Assembly: GCF_021730395.1 (NCBI RefSeq)
Contig: NC_069375.1
Span: forward strand, 12,113,001 to 12,177,000
Source: Mercenaria mercenaria
Taxonomy: Eukaryota; Mollusca; Bivalvia; Venerida; Veneridae
DNA: 64,000 nt
Reading direction: 5' to 3'
The position numbers and the translations under genes are program-made. The first letter of the stretch is position 1. Every line of letters starts with the position of its first letter. This document shows, piece after piece, positions 34,600-47,393 of the stretch. The notes beneath the pieces were generated by a model. The model saw only the letters and a list, made by a program, of their open reading frames with translations, searched no databases and was not told the DNA's origin.

Positions 34600-35770
34600 A
34601 TACTGTAAACTGGACAGAAGTAACTGAAAAAAGCTATAACGTGCATGCGAAACATGGAGACTGTTATGAGATATTGTGACACAGTGTAGTCAACATTTTA
34701 CTACAAAGTCATTCATCGTCAATATGAAAATTGTTCGTGAATTTCGTGGTTATGTCAATTTGTGAAATTCAATCCCAGCTAAGCAGTAAAAGATCTCATT
34801 CACTGAATATCAAAAATGTCAAAATCCTAGTATTTAAGTCCCCGCGAAATTAGAGTTTTGGCCAAAACAACAAAATTTCATGCCCTTGAATACAAATGAT
34901 TATCAGTATTTAAACTTATATGTATTTTCTTCAAATGGTTAAGGGAAACTTTTTTTTCTAAAACAATGCTGGACAATGCATAAATTATGTAGATTAAACT
35001 AATTTTAGATTTTGTTTTATTTTCGCACGGCCGAGAGTTTTTTCATAAAAAGGTAAGAGCGCACAGTTCTGGTTCTTTAGACATTATGCCAAATGTTATT
35101 AATAATTAAGGATCTACAACTTGACAGCCCCTTTTTACATGATATAAACAAGTTAGTGTTAAAAATAAAAACAGATTAAATCTTGTTATTTATTATTTGG
35201 TTTTAGATACGGCCTTAACCTAATTTCATACGTTTTGTACAGATAACGTCGTACACAAAGTTGTTTGTCTCTTTCAATTCTGATAATAAACCAGATCAAA
35301 CAAGGCAGCGGGAGGAAGACCGACAGTGGGTAGTCTATTTCGGTTTATTCCAGTTTCTACAGATTAGAGAAAGAAGAGCACACCATAAATAAATTAAAGC
35401 TAGTCATCCACAGGCGCAGTGAAAAATCATTTCGCTTCTATTTACACTTTAAATTTTTCAGTGTTCTTTTTTAGAAAAACATCCACTGTCTTTTAATGTT
35501 ATTAAAGAATCGCTTTAAAATAAATCTAAGATTTGGGTATTTCGGTCAAGATAGACAGCCTTGAAATATAGTTAATAACTTTAATTTTAACTTTTACACA
35601 GGCAGTTAATTAAAGCTTTTGAGTTAGAACCAGTATTTTATTAACTGTAATTGAGTGCATACTTATTTATCGAGATTACGGGCGCAGGGACAATTGGTTT
35701 AAAGTAAAACTGATTACCATTAGTTGCTAGATACGCCATAGTGTGAACACGGACACTATACGTTGAAATA
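34600..35770. other. Divergent intergenic region, part 2 (upstream of PIPOX)
   Basis: AT-rich, no repeat or ORF that I recognise. No clear TATA box just before the PIPOX start. Confidence 0.5.
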
Positions 35771-38700
35771 ATGGAAAGGACTTCGTTTGATTATATTGTT
35801 GTCGGTTGCGGCGGCATCGGTAGCGCAGCACTGTACTGGCTGTCGAAAAGGGTTGGTGCAGGTAATATATTGTCAGTTTTTATATTCACAAATAAAGAAT
35901 TGACTTTTTGAAGGCTTTTATTATAAACTGTTAGCTATACTTTTATCATAGAAATTATTGCTAAACAATAATACCTTACATAACACAAGTGCGTCATTAC
36001 AGCACAATAAAAGTATTTCATCCCTTTTTCTGCAGGAATCATCAGCGTCATGTAAATATCTTCTACATATCTTGTCCAGTCTAATTAAAAAAGAAATCAG
36101 AATCTAAAGATTACACGAGAGAAAAGCATTCACTATTGATTAAAAAGAAAACAACAACAACATATTTTGCCACATGATATTTGTTGTACTTTCATTTCCT
36201 AACCTTTTTTAAGTGTAGGTTATAGATTAAAGTAAAGCAACACATCCGCAATAGAAACTTTAAAATCAACCTCCTTCGCCGGACTATTTGTAGAACATGC
36301 AAATAAACGAAATTTGCAACGTTCTCTGCTTTGGATCCAGGAATTCTATATAATAACACCCAACTGACTAAGAATTTTTGTTTTTGTAAAAAGTGTTTAT
36401 GCTCAAATATACATTAGTTACCTTACAATTAGATAGGATGGCGACGTTCTAGTGGTTTAGAGTAAGTGTTTATCGGGAATATTCTCTTATCAAAGTGAAT
36501 TTTTATTTTACTCAAGAAAGTTGTAAGGTGAAAATATAAGTATGTATCTCCTGTTCTCTTATTATTTCTGATTCTTTTCCGGAAAATAGTCCACAAGTTG
36601 TTACGTTAGATAACAGGTTTCTTTTAAACCGGTACATTGGGCATTAAGAGTCGTGGGACTCTCCAGCAAGCGCAAACATACATTTGAGTCTGCTTGTATC
36701 AAACTTGGTCGCATTATATTCAAAGAGTAAACAAGCTAAGTTCTTTTAACTGTATACTTAGTGGTAGCTATGTGTAGCGTCATGGAGAGAAATATTAAAT
36801 TATTAAAAGTAGTGATAGTCGGTTGTTTGTTTCCATAACGCAATAGTCGCGAAACGCGTTACTATAGGGCCGCCAGGTTATCCATCTGTTATCTCAACAA
36901 GTTCACATCTTGATGATTAACCTTTAGCATGCTAGATAAATTGTCCTCTGCTGGAAATGTCGTCTGCTAAAATTGTAAAGTTCATTCAGTTTGCTCCAAA
37001 ATTGGAAGAAATATTGTCAGAGTAGCAAACAGCTTGGAACCTGATCAGACGCCGATTTATTCGGCGTCTGATCTGGTTCCAAGCTGTTTGCAAAGGCTGT
37101 TAAATTCGCCTGCAGCAGGCTAAGGGTTAAAACCATAAAGTATCTATACATCTGCCACAAGATTGACAGGTAGCTATTTCATTATTTCGAAACATTTATG
37201 TTAATAAAGCGAAGTTATCTGAAAAGATTATCCCAATAGTCGAAGATTTCCTAGTAATTTTATATATTATTTTTATACCTTCTGTGTAATCGCCCCGACT
37301 GCTGCAAATTAATAAGTGAAATAGCTATCTCGATAGTTACAGAAATTATCTTGATATTTCGAAAGTTTAACTCAATAGCCGAAGAAAGCATATCTTAAAA
37401 AAAAAAATATCGTGATTGCTATCTAACTTCTCGTGGCAGCTCAAAAAATATCTAGAAACATTTGCAGGTAAGTCTACAATATCAACGTGATAGCTGAGCA
37501 GAAATATGCCACCATAGATAACCAATAGTAATCCTTGAGTATATTGTAATATCTACAGGTGCTCTTGGCATAGAACAGTTTGAGTTGGGTCATCATAATG
37601 GAGGATCACAAGACAACTCAAGAATAATGTGAGTAACGTGCATATAGTCATTGCAATATAAAAAGGAATTCTCTATGTACAAATACAGAAATATATATTC
37701 AGACCATCTAGTAAACAGTGTAATTTATGCAATCATACAGATGGTTATATTACTGATAAGGTGCAGTTTAAACTAATACTACCTTTTTGTATATACTTAT
37801 TGAATAACCTTAATTATAACATATTGCAGACGGACGGCTTATCATGATGAAATGTACACAAAACTTGTTCCTGACACATACAAGGCGTAAGTACAAATGA
37901 TTGAGTGAGATCTGATACTTTTACGTGCCTCGGAAGCACACGTTATTAGAAAGAAACATGTACATACAATCTCCTTCATATAGTTAAATATAGTTCATGT
38001 AATGAAAGTACTTTAATGCACGTAAATGTTCGCTTATCAAAGGCGATAGTAAAGGTGTATTTATTGGTTAATGATGAAGCCGGTCTCGCGTCTGTAATGG
38101 CAGCTATGAAAGCAGGTATATTTGTTGACAAATAGAAAATCATTCTGACGATGCTATAACGAATTTTAAATAATCGAAGAAAAACATTTTCTCCAATTCC
38201 AATAGGCTTTAAAAGCGAACAGCACGGAGCCTGACCAGACTGCGCGGATGCGCAGGCTGGTCTGGATCCATGCTGGTCGCAAACCCACTATGTTGGTTTT
38301 CTCATGGCACGGCTCATATGTAAAAATTCAATAGTATTTAAGTTGTCTATTCTTCCTTTAGGTTTGAAGAAGCAGAGAAAGAATCTGGAGTGCAGCTTGT
38401 TTACAAGACAGGAGGTTTGTTGATAGCGAAGAAAGGAGAAACCGACGACGTTGCTGCAAAATATGCCAATGCTATGGGTTCACAGAACCTACCGTCAGTA
38501 TATCTATTAACATATTATAATTCCACATTATAGCCAAAGCCATGCATTACATATGAAAGTTCTTTTCACTTTAGGTTACACTTCACGTTAAGACAAAGAA
38601 CAAAAATCCAGTTATAAAAGGTAGTCCCTTCGAATCGAGACGCTACAACACAGTATGTATAATAATGAATACAGATAAAACAAAACATAAGCAAAACTGA

Positions 38701-41700
38701 ACATACATACTATACAGAAAAAAACCAACAAATAATGGAAGGCAGTCGAAAATAATCTTGGAACGGTCACTGGCAAAACGCCGTCGGTTTTATTCTTTTA
38801 ATAATTATAAATAAAACATTTATTTTAGAGATCCTCCCTATATATTTTTGTAAAGATGTCATTCTTAAATCGAAATATTAATGTCTACAATTGTTTCTGA
38901 AATATCTAGAGCAGTTTGATAACAAAACCTGACCAAGATTCTGTATACTTGTGTTTAAATGTAGTGTAATTGAAAAAATATTTTTCAGTTACCAGTGGTT
39001 GCCAGGCAGTAAGCTGAAGCAAAGATTTCCCCAGTTTAACACGGGGGACAATCATGTAGCAGTGTACGAAGAGGACGGTGGTCTTGTTGATGCAGCAATG
39101 GCGAATGCTGTACATATCCAACTGGCCAGGGGAAACGGAGCATCCGTTATTGACCACTGCCCAGTCCTAAGACTTACAAAGAACGATAGCGGACACATTA
39201 CAGTAATATATAGATCTATGTCCTTCATCATAAATCCATAGTCTGGGATATATGAGTACATGTGTATAAAGTTAGTACTAGGAAAATGACTGAATTCCAT
39301 TTAATCCTGTGCTTGTTTTTATCTTTTCGCAGGTATTAATATTCTTGCATTAAAAGGTACAAAATGTTTATAATACTTAACGTGAGAACATAAATTTAAA
39401 TATTTGAAATTCGATAAAGCTGAGTAAACTTTCTTTTTGTTGATTATTAGTAAAATTTTCTATTTACTAAAGGTTCACACAACAAAAGGTAACTTCACTT
39501 GTAAGAAGGTTATTATGACGCCAGGGGCATGGATAAATCACGTTCTTGGTTCTATTGGCGTTCATATTCCAGTTTACGTCACTCAAGAACAAGTGACCTA
39601 TCTTGGCACACCACATATGAAGGACTTCGTTAAAGAGAAGTATAGAACCTTTCCACATGAATTTATTGCGTGTAAAATAATCATCGACAGAATTGTCCGA
39701 AAATCGTCACTTTGAATATCCGAAAATGATAAAACACTGCAATGTTCGTAGATTTATTACGTTTTCTTGTAAAATGCACCGTTATTCTTGTTGATGAGGA
39801 TGTTATTCAAATAAAATTATCTTTTTTTTTTTTATTTTTCCATTTTCGCTAATTGCTACAACACAAAAACAGTTTACTCGTACACGGTTGATTTAATATC
39901 TTTGAGAAAGCAAGAAACATTCGTTTTCTTTGTGGATGTTTGTTTTCTAACGAAAGAACATTTCAGCGTGTTTATTATAAAATAGTGATTTGGTATATAA
40001 GTATATGATGGTATAATTGCATATAATTGTACACAATATGATGAATTATATAATTATGTTTTTATTGCTAAATCAATTGAACATTATTTACTTGTTTGTA
40101 GAAGTCTTTTGTTTATCTACAAGCGTTTCAAAAACAATTGTTTATTTCGGAGATATTTTGTGTCCATCTACATGTGTCACCGAAATACGTATTCCTTAAC
40201 ATAGCCCTTGTGTTTTTTGTTTATAGATTCCCCATATTCATATACCATTCTAAGGATCACGACATGTATGCGCTCCCCCTTCATGGTAACACGGGATTTA
40301 AGATTGGGATTGATGCCGGCGGTCCAGTTGTCACACCGGAAACTAGAGGTTTTATTCCGGACCCCGTAAGAGAGAAGAAATGTATCGACTTCCTTAAGGA
40401 GATATTGCCAACGGTAAAAATCTAGCAGCAAAATGTAATTAAAAAGTCGCAATTTCACATACTAGAATATTTTCGACAAATTAAAAAATAAGTTAAATAT
40501 TATTAGTAGTATTATACAAGATTTATTTAGCGCCCTTTTCATGATAAACACGTTCAAAGAACCTTTACATATAGCAAACGCAGCCATACAGGGCGCGAAA
40601 TCCATCCTCTACTAGTACAAACACAGATCGATCTGACCAGGGGGACAGACAGAGAGAACAGAGAGATACAGGTCTGTCCGGCTAACATAGCCTAACTCTT
40701 TGCGAATAGACAGTCTGGTTTTTTAACGTGCCCGGTGTATAGCACCGATACACGAGAAGCCGTCTTTCCTGGGAAGAACCAGTACAGGCCTCTTAGTCAG
40801 GTGGGAGACACTAAAGAGCATCTCAGAAATTTCCAGTTCCTGGACCGGGATTCGCAGTCAAGCGTGATACCATTAGACCACCGGCCCACCCAAATATCAA
40901 GCTTTATTATTTATATGATTACCTTTGAAAGTCAGTGAATTTAAATTAAAAAAATACTTTTGCAGTCTGTTGGCCCAGTTCTGTACAGCAAGACTTGTTT
41001 ATATACAATGACACCGGATCGAAACTTTGTGATAGATACATGCCACAGAACCGGTTACGACAACGTCGTAATATGTAACGGAGCTGGACACGCATTCAAG
41101 TAAAGTTTAACTTACAAGTTATTTACATTGCAAAACATTTTATTCTACAAACGTAGAGAGAGGAAAATGTTATGTTTAACACTAAACATTAAGGTCTAAT
41201 GTACAAAAGTATCAAAAGACATACATCAACCTTCTGTTTTCCATTTAACACATAATTATACCTTGTGGGTAAGTAACAGTGCGTGCAATATTTTTTTCCT
41301 CCCATTCCGAATGATGATATCATTCAGAAATATTTCATTTAATTATTTAAAAAGAAAAGTTCCAGACAAATGAACGTATTTCCTCATCTGCTGATGCATA
41401 GTCTTGTTGCTGGAAGCTGCTCATATCCAAAATTTATATATTGACTTCTCGTCAGTTACTGTCATGTGATCTGTGTTGCATAGAAACAAGAACATTCATA
41501 AGATGACAGTTCGATGATTCAGAGTACCGAAAGCTTTTAAGAAAGGCTTCCCGGTTGTATGGTTTGCACCTCTTACTACCAACAGTATTTTTTTTTGTTG
41601 CAGATGGTCTGCCCTGCTTGGTAAAATACTCAGCGAGATGGCAATAGATGGACGAACACAATACGATATCGCACCATTCACAATGGACAGAGAGGCGTTG

Positions 41701-41781
41701 ACAAACCCGGACTACAAGACTACGATATTTGAGGGTGGCAGTTTATCAGGAGGCAAAGATACATCAAAATCGAAACTTTAA
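35771..41781 (+). CDS. PIPOX: Peroxisomal sarcosine oxidase-like, FAD-dependent
   Basis: Nine exons: 35771-35861, 37559-37628, 37830-37886, 38362-38493, 38989-39202, 39473-39669, 40227-40413, 40966-41099, 41604-41781, totalling 1,260 nt and 419 aa, with GT-AG borders and agreeing phases throughout. Family reaction: sarcosine (also pipecolate) plus O2 and water to glycine, formaldehyde and H2O2, in peroxisomes. Seen: N-terminal FAD-binding GCGGIG (residues 12-17); SRIIRTAY, typical of this family; TCLYTMTPD with Cys327 at the place of the covalent 8-alpha-S-cysteinyl FAD attachment; NGAGHAFKWS matching the human GAGFSGHGFK region; and C-terminal SKL, a textbook PTS1. Exon 4 uses the donor GTCAGT, since the GT four bases further on gives an early stop. 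Slightly longer than human PIPOX (390 aa). Introns hold a palindrome, a half fold-back and a SINE. N-methyl-tryptophan oxidase-like activity is an alternative. Confidence 0.9.
37025..37092. mobile_element. 68-bp palindrome, PIPOX intron 1
   Basis: GCAAACAGCTTGGAACCTGA with GACGCCGA, mirrored almost perfectly around a 5-bp centre, followed by a tail to about 37130 (GCTAAGGGTTAA). Resembles a fold-back repeat seen widely in bivalve genomes (from memory). Confidence 0.8.
37160..37440. repeat. Degenerate repeat, PIPOX intron 1
   Basis: Irregular recurrences of motifs such as ATTATCTTGATATTTCGAAA and CTCGATAG. Low-complexity character, limits approximate. Confidence 0.4.
38187..38315 (-). mobile_element. 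Half copy of the fold-back repeat, PIPOX intron 3
   Basis: Only the spacer and the right arm of the family at 30538-30772 are present (TTCTCCAATTCCAATAGGCT through GGCACGGCTC), so it cannot fold on itself. Confidence 0.8.
40499..40893 (-). mobile_element. tRNA-headed SINE, PIPOX intron 7
   Basis: On the - strand the head reads GGGCCGGTGGTCTAATGGTA, then TCACGCTTGACTGCGAATCC, a tRNA-like promoter region. The body follows, and the tail is AAAAGGGCGCTAAATAAATC with a short ATT-rich end. About 395 bp, near full length. Tail fragments of the same family are at 27722 and 48667. Confidence 0.75.
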
Positions 41782-42903
41782 TTGTTCAATTTAACACGAA
41801 TAACCGGTGATAAAAACAAAACAGACTTTTGACAAAGGGATGTCAAGAAGATGATATCGTGTTATCAATCTACGTAGATATTGATATGTTATTTACATAT
41901 AGTATGGATTAAGATGTATGCCTATGTATAGTATTATCTTTACTCACTTCATCATAAGTGATAATATTCAATCTACTTACATTTTTCGTAAGTGCTTTAT
42001 ATCTACTATAGGTAGTACCTAAACCATTAAACCCACAAATATTTGTTGTGTCTGTATAAACCCATAAAATATAATATGTAAGGCGTATTATATGGTATTT
42101 GACGTTGCGTGTTTCTTTCATTTTTCAGTTCGTAAACATTTCTGAAATGTTTAACATATTTTCCCCTTAAAAGCTATTGCTGTGGTACAGTCTGATTTTA
42201 AATTTGAATTGGATTCGCGGGAGGGCAAAGATTGACAAGGAAGCAGGGAGGTGGTCCCTGTACATTTTTGAACTACAGATATGAAACTGTGGCCTCTGTT
42301 GCATGTTTGGATCTACTTGAGTACCCAAGCATAATAAATATGAACGCGCAATGAAGCCGAGGCAGAAACTAAATTATTATTCCTTTGCTCAAAATAGCTG
42401 GGTACATCTTTTATAAGTATAGGTCACATTTTTTCTGAGGTAGGGGTACGGCCCTCAACCCTCGGCCTTCTTTTTGTTGCATTTAGACAAATATGTATTT
42501 ATATCAATTGTTATGTTATGATTTAGAATCATGCATGTAGATTTTAAGCACTTGTTTTCAATCTACAAAAATAAATGTGGAAGTACTGCTTTGTTATCTA
42601 ATATATTCATAAACAGACCTGCGATATGAAAAATTAGAATATTTAAAGAACACTGAGTAATGATAATTACAAACAAGCATTATGTACATATCTTACAAGC
42701 GAGATGTTTACATGGGAACTGCCTATAACTCTTATAGAAATAGGTGTTTTTTCTTTATCCTTTTATTATTTACAATTACTAAAATATGAAATAACAATAG
42801 GGATAAATTACATCGACAGCGATCAAAAATGAAAAGATTTACTAGACAGAAACACAAAGAAAATAAACACGGTTACATAAAACCTTGTTAGAGGACCGCC
42901 ACT
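41782..42903. other. PIPOX 3' flank, no gene
   Basis: A possible polyadenylation signal AATAAA lies at 42333-42338, about 550 nt after the stop. Nothing else recognised. Confidence 0.4.
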
Positions 42904-43413
42904 TCAAATTGTGGGGGTAAGATGTGTACTCGAATTGAATTTTTCACCGAGGATAGGATACACAAGAACTGCTGTAGTGTAGAAGACCCCGGATGGCCAT
43001 TTTGAGACGGAATAAGAATGCAGTCCCGACCAGGCGTGTCGGCCGCCAAAGTAAATCTCTTGTTTTCTCGATAGCGGGTTGTTGGTTGCTGCTGTTGTCA
43101 TCTTTCTCCAATGTTGACTAATGTAAAATCTCAATCTGCAGTTTTGAATCGCCTGTTTCAGCCGAACCCAATAACGTTTAAATTTTTCTTTTTCAATGGA
43201 ACTTTGTGTTAAGAAGTTGAACCTGCAGCTACTTTTTGGGCATTTATTTATTATGAATGTATCTGACTGGGCCTGAATTTGTATATTAATTTCTTTGGCA
43301 AAATGACGTTTCTGATGGTTTATTATTTGAAAGGAGCCCAGAAAGAAATGCGACTCCTTACTGTTGACATGAATACCCGGTTGGTATTTATTTTTGGTAG
43401 TATCAGACTGCAC
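42904..43413 (-). CDS. Unassigned 169-codon ORF
   Basis: Open frame without a recognisable domain, signal peptide or membrane segment; basic, with KEKFKRYWVRLKQAI near the middle. It lies just 3' of the decayed transposase-like gene on the same strand, so it may be part of that element rather than a host gene. It may also be a chance ORF. Confidence 0.2.
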   Translation of the reverse strand: MQSDTTKNKYQPGIHVNSKESHFFLGSFQIINHQKRHFAKEINIQIQAQSDTFIINKCPKSSCRFNFLTQSSIEKEKFKRYWVRLKQAIQNCRLRFYISQHWRKMTTAATNNPLSRKQEIYFGGRHAWSGLHSYSVSKWPSGVFYTTAVLVYPILGEKFNSSTHLTPTI

Positions 43414-43849
43414 TTAGATTGTTGATAAAACAATATAGAAGTTGGAATGAACTGATGTAAAAATGAGTCCATAACGCCTCAGAAAAAAGGTCGAAAGTGA
43501 AAAAATGTTATTTTAAGAAAACACGAAAAAAAACTACCTACAAAGAAGACAATCCATTTTATGTAACAGCTGTTAGATTTTCTTAAAAGCATAAAGCGGG
43601 TGCATTTAATGAACCGCTAGAACAAATATACAATGTATAGATAGGTTTCTAATGCTTGAAAAGTGAAAATTACCTTTTAATTTTCGAAAAAATGAAGAAA
43701 ACACATATTGCTAGAAAACACACCTTGACCTTACATCAGATTTAGATCAGTCTCTAAAACACGGTTTTTTATTTTCAACTGTTAGAACTCTTAGACTATA
43801 TAAGACTGTTATCACGAATTGTTATTTACTATGCTAAGAGGTCTATGCT

Positions 43850-46106
43850 TATTATGATTCTCCATCAGAAATATTAGATTCATTTGGTTCTGGAAGCCTC
43901 GAGACAACATTACCATAAGGCAAAGTCCTATAAAATCCATGATACTCTGGTGGGATGATATTTGTGTCACACAAATTTATATGATCTTTGTATTTCTGCT
44001 CGGAAATTGGAAGGAAGGACTTGTATTAAGACAGTCGGTAACTTAATATAGGTTTTACAACACTTCTTCTTCTTCTTCTTCTTCTTCTTCTAGAGGCAGT
44101 GATGTCAAAACTTTTCCATTTAGAGTCTAACTCATATTTATAATATACACAATTTTATTCATCCTTTCGGTACTGAAAACTGTATTTAACTTAACCGGCG
44201 AGCCATCGGATGCTATGCTTCTATTCGAAACAGTATCATCAGACAATAGTTTGAAGTCAAATACATCTGACTGAACTACTTCCTTGGCATTAAACTTTGG
44301 TTTTGTGTGTTTACTGTTACGTACAGAATAAATCCGTCCATCAGGAGTGAAAATACCTTTTTTTCGTGTAACGTTCAATCTGAGCATGAAATGTGTAACC
44401 CTCCATTTGAAAATGACCACGTTTAAAGTAGTTGTAAGTGATTATATCAATCGGCAAATTTCAACAATGTAAAGACACATACATGTAAATGCAAGATTCC
44501 TCTACTGACCAGTGCAGCTGTCCGGATAATATATTAGATGGTCTACGTTACCAAGACTTTTATCATTATACAAACAAGAGGCAATTTCACAACTTCCTCT
44601 TTTGGCTGTGCATTCGTTCCACATGTAGTAATATGTCTGTTTAGGTACAGGATCAAAAGTTGTGAAATTATATGTTGTAAACTTTCTGCTGTAATATGTC
44701 TCTCCAATTTCAGTTTTCGGAGAAAGAAAGACTTTTTCCAAAACAAGATTGATTAATCTGTTACTTCCATCAGACTCTGAAGCTACCGTCTTATCGAATG
44801 CCTTTTGTTGTCTGGCATCATGTTTACGTTTTTGATGCATGTCATACTCAGTTTGCTTTTTTTCTTGATCTGCCTTATCCAGATTTTTAAAAGTTTCACA
44901 AAAGCTACAAAGATCCTTTCAGGTCGGTAAAAGCCTAAGCTGAATTCGCAACTAAAAATCTCATTTTACAACCACCATTTCTGTGGTCTAGAGCCATTAG
45001 CTCGGCAGCTTTCGCAATACTCCCTATGCACTTGTTTCACACAAAGTTCTTTGTTTAAGTATTTTCTTTGACTATCCGCTCTGCAATAATGTGATTCAAC
45101 GGAAGAGTAACCTTTGCTGTTTTCACGGATTTCTGCTTTGTTTGACTCTGTTGTTTTCGATGATTTACCTCTCTTATCACTTAATCCTAAGCCTTCTTTC
45201 ATAGTGTACGTAACAGTGCGTTCTTTTATACCTAGTGCTTGTAGAAAAAAATGACTTACATACCTGAGTATTTGTATTTTCTACTGGTATAAAGTATTGA
45301 AGCGTTTTGTTTCCTTTGGAATATACTTTATCAGTTTTTCTCTTCTTGACAAATGGACAGTATTTGCTTCCTAAGAAAGCTCCTTTTGCCATCATAACCT
45401 AGTTGGTAATAATCATGAAAAAACTATTTCTTTAATTTTCTTCGATAGTTTTGTTCTGCACTTATATCTACAATTATGATTGGCTTCTATGGAAAATCGC
45501 ACTGGTATTCATTTTTTCCAGCTTTATTATTATATTCTTCACCACTGTTTTTTCTCCTCTTCTAACATTTTGTTTCCACTCTGAAAAGTTACGTTTTCTC
45601 TTTTGGCGTAGTATTTTCAGTACTTTTGGCATAGCTGCGCGAATTTTCAGATAAAGGTGAAATTCCGTTTTCTTTGTTACATTCTAAAGGTGTGTATTCT
45701 CTATCTCCTTCAAATGCTTGTAGCAATTACCGCTTTTATTTCAATTTCTTCACTCTCTTCACATGGAGAAGAAATACTGCTACCGGTTAAATTTATTATT
45801 TCGCAGACGTCAGATACAGATAAAACCAAAGCATCAGTATTACTCTACTTATTTACGTCGTTACCTTCATCCCTAAATATACTGAAATCAGTTGCTTTCT
45901 ACCTTTCTATCAAATAATTCTGCATGCTCAAAATTATTATCTGTATGATAACAGGGTGCCAATGTATCTTCAGGAATATTGTCCGCTACAACATTTGATG
46001 TACGAACTGACTTTTGACGATTTAAAAGTTCACTCAACGGTATATCATCATCATCATCATCATCATCATCCGCATCATCGTAATCATTACATATGAGTTT
46101 ATTCAT
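43850..46106 (-). pseudogene. Decayed transposase-like gene of an uncharacterised invertebrate family
   Basis: Fragments in the expected order on the - strand: an acidic N-terminal run (46.0-46.1 kb), QKRKRNFSEWKQNVRR (about 45.6 kb), NTQVCKSFFSTS (45.3 kb), SVESHYCRADSQRKYL with HREYCESC (45.0-45.1 kb), TYYYMWNECTAKRGSCEIAS and IYYPDSCTGQ (44.5-44.7 kb), KPKFNAKEVVQSDVFDFKLL (44.3 kb), and EYHGFYRTLPYGNVVSRLPE (43.9 kb). I recognise these as a large, repetitive, mostly unnamed protein family of arthropods, cnidarians and molluscs. Its W-E...Y-D-C-GQ blocks look like an RNase-H-type DDE core. That reading is inference. Several frame breaks mean it is not a working gene. Confidence 0.65.
44063..44090. 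repeat. (CTT)n microsatellite
   Basis: Nine repeats of CTT/TTC, inside the 3' part of the decayed transposase-like region. Confidence 0.9.
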
Positions 46107-46284
46107 GATTGTTTATAAGTAATGAATGTGACGTTTCAAAAAAAAAAAACTATTCATGTAACATACGTTATCCTGTAAGGGATTTTTCAAGATTCAAAAT
46201 ATTATATATAACGTATCACGCTTGTTTCTTGGACAAAACTAACACTTGCAATCAGCCCATTTAGAGGCTAGAATGGAATTTATT

Positions 46285-46615
46285 TGCTGATACGACCTTC
46301 TTTTACAAAATACCTCTTCTGTCTGGTTACATTGACAAGATCATAAGTAGCAGATACGACCTTCTTCTTCGACATTCCTTTTAAGTATGATTGAAATGGA
46401 ATGGTCGTAAGAAGCAGTTATGACCTTCTTTTACGAACTCAGTATAACAGCTTTTACTTAAAACCTTTTCTTCTGATTCAAATTTGGTCAACATAATCTA
46501 TTGATATCGGCTTAGATATAAGTCCATTGCATGCGTTATTTAATGCAGATTCCGAATATGTATGGGTCATATAAGGTCGTTAGTAACACTTACGACCTTA
46601 TTTTTCTAAGGCGCC
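46285..46615. repeat. Cluster of ACGACCTT motifs upstream of the transposase-like gene
   Basis: TACGACCTTCTT appears near 46294 and 46355, TATGACCTTCTTTTACGAA near 46419, and an inverted pair ATAAGGTCGTTAGT / ACTTACGACCTTAT near 46573-46603. Placement 200-500 bp before the first coding block fits subterminal transposase-binding repeats of a DNA transposon. Confidence 0.5.
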
Positions 46616-46883
46616 GATATTTTTATCGGCTGTGACTAAATACAGAGTTGGTGCGATGTGATATATTACAGACTCCGGTATATACCGGATTAACTAAATT
46701 TAAACGAAAATATCTTAAATGTATATATTTTGTAACCATGGTGATACTAACCCTAACCTTTAGTCAGTTTATTATGCATTTTATACACTAAATACGTGCG
46801 GACGTGCCAAAAATAAGTATTTTTGCCGTGCGCTCCAATGGACAATAATTCCGCGCATGCGCAGAACGGCTGTACCAACTCTG

Positions 46884-47393
46884 CAATGAGAAACATTCAT
46901 TTTTATCAATTAAGAAATATTAGGCATGCATATTATTCAGCAGTTTCCATAACAACAGCAACAAAACAATACAAAAAAATGTTTCCTTAATAAAAACGGT
47001 AGAAAAAGTGAGATCTGATTCTCGAATTGTTTAAAGGTGTAACATTTATACTTTTTAAAAATCCAACATGGTGTGTGGAAAGCCGTTCGGAAGAAGGCAG
47101 GACAACAGCGAAAATAGTATCTATTTTATACACAAGATTTATGAGAAATGGAATTAGTTATATACAGATTTATCAATGACTCTTAAAATATATTTTGGAG
47201 AACAGTTAATGAATTCTCACGCAATGAACAATTTAATCATCCCTCTTCGTCATCTCTTCATTATAAAAATTGTTGTTTGATGATAATTTCAAACAACAAA
47301 GAAGTATCTGACAATTAAAAGATCGTAGCAGTTTAGTTAGATACTGGAAGTTTGAAATAATTAATTACGACATTTCGTTTAACAATAATAAAT
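46884..47393. other. No gene recognised
   Basis: AT-rich, no ORF or repeat of note. Confidence 0.5.

Noticed and set aside
38494-38499. Alternative PIPOX exon 4 donor four bases downstream
   Set aside because: It puts exon 5 out of frame with an early stop, whereas GTCAGT at 38494 keeps the family sequence intact.
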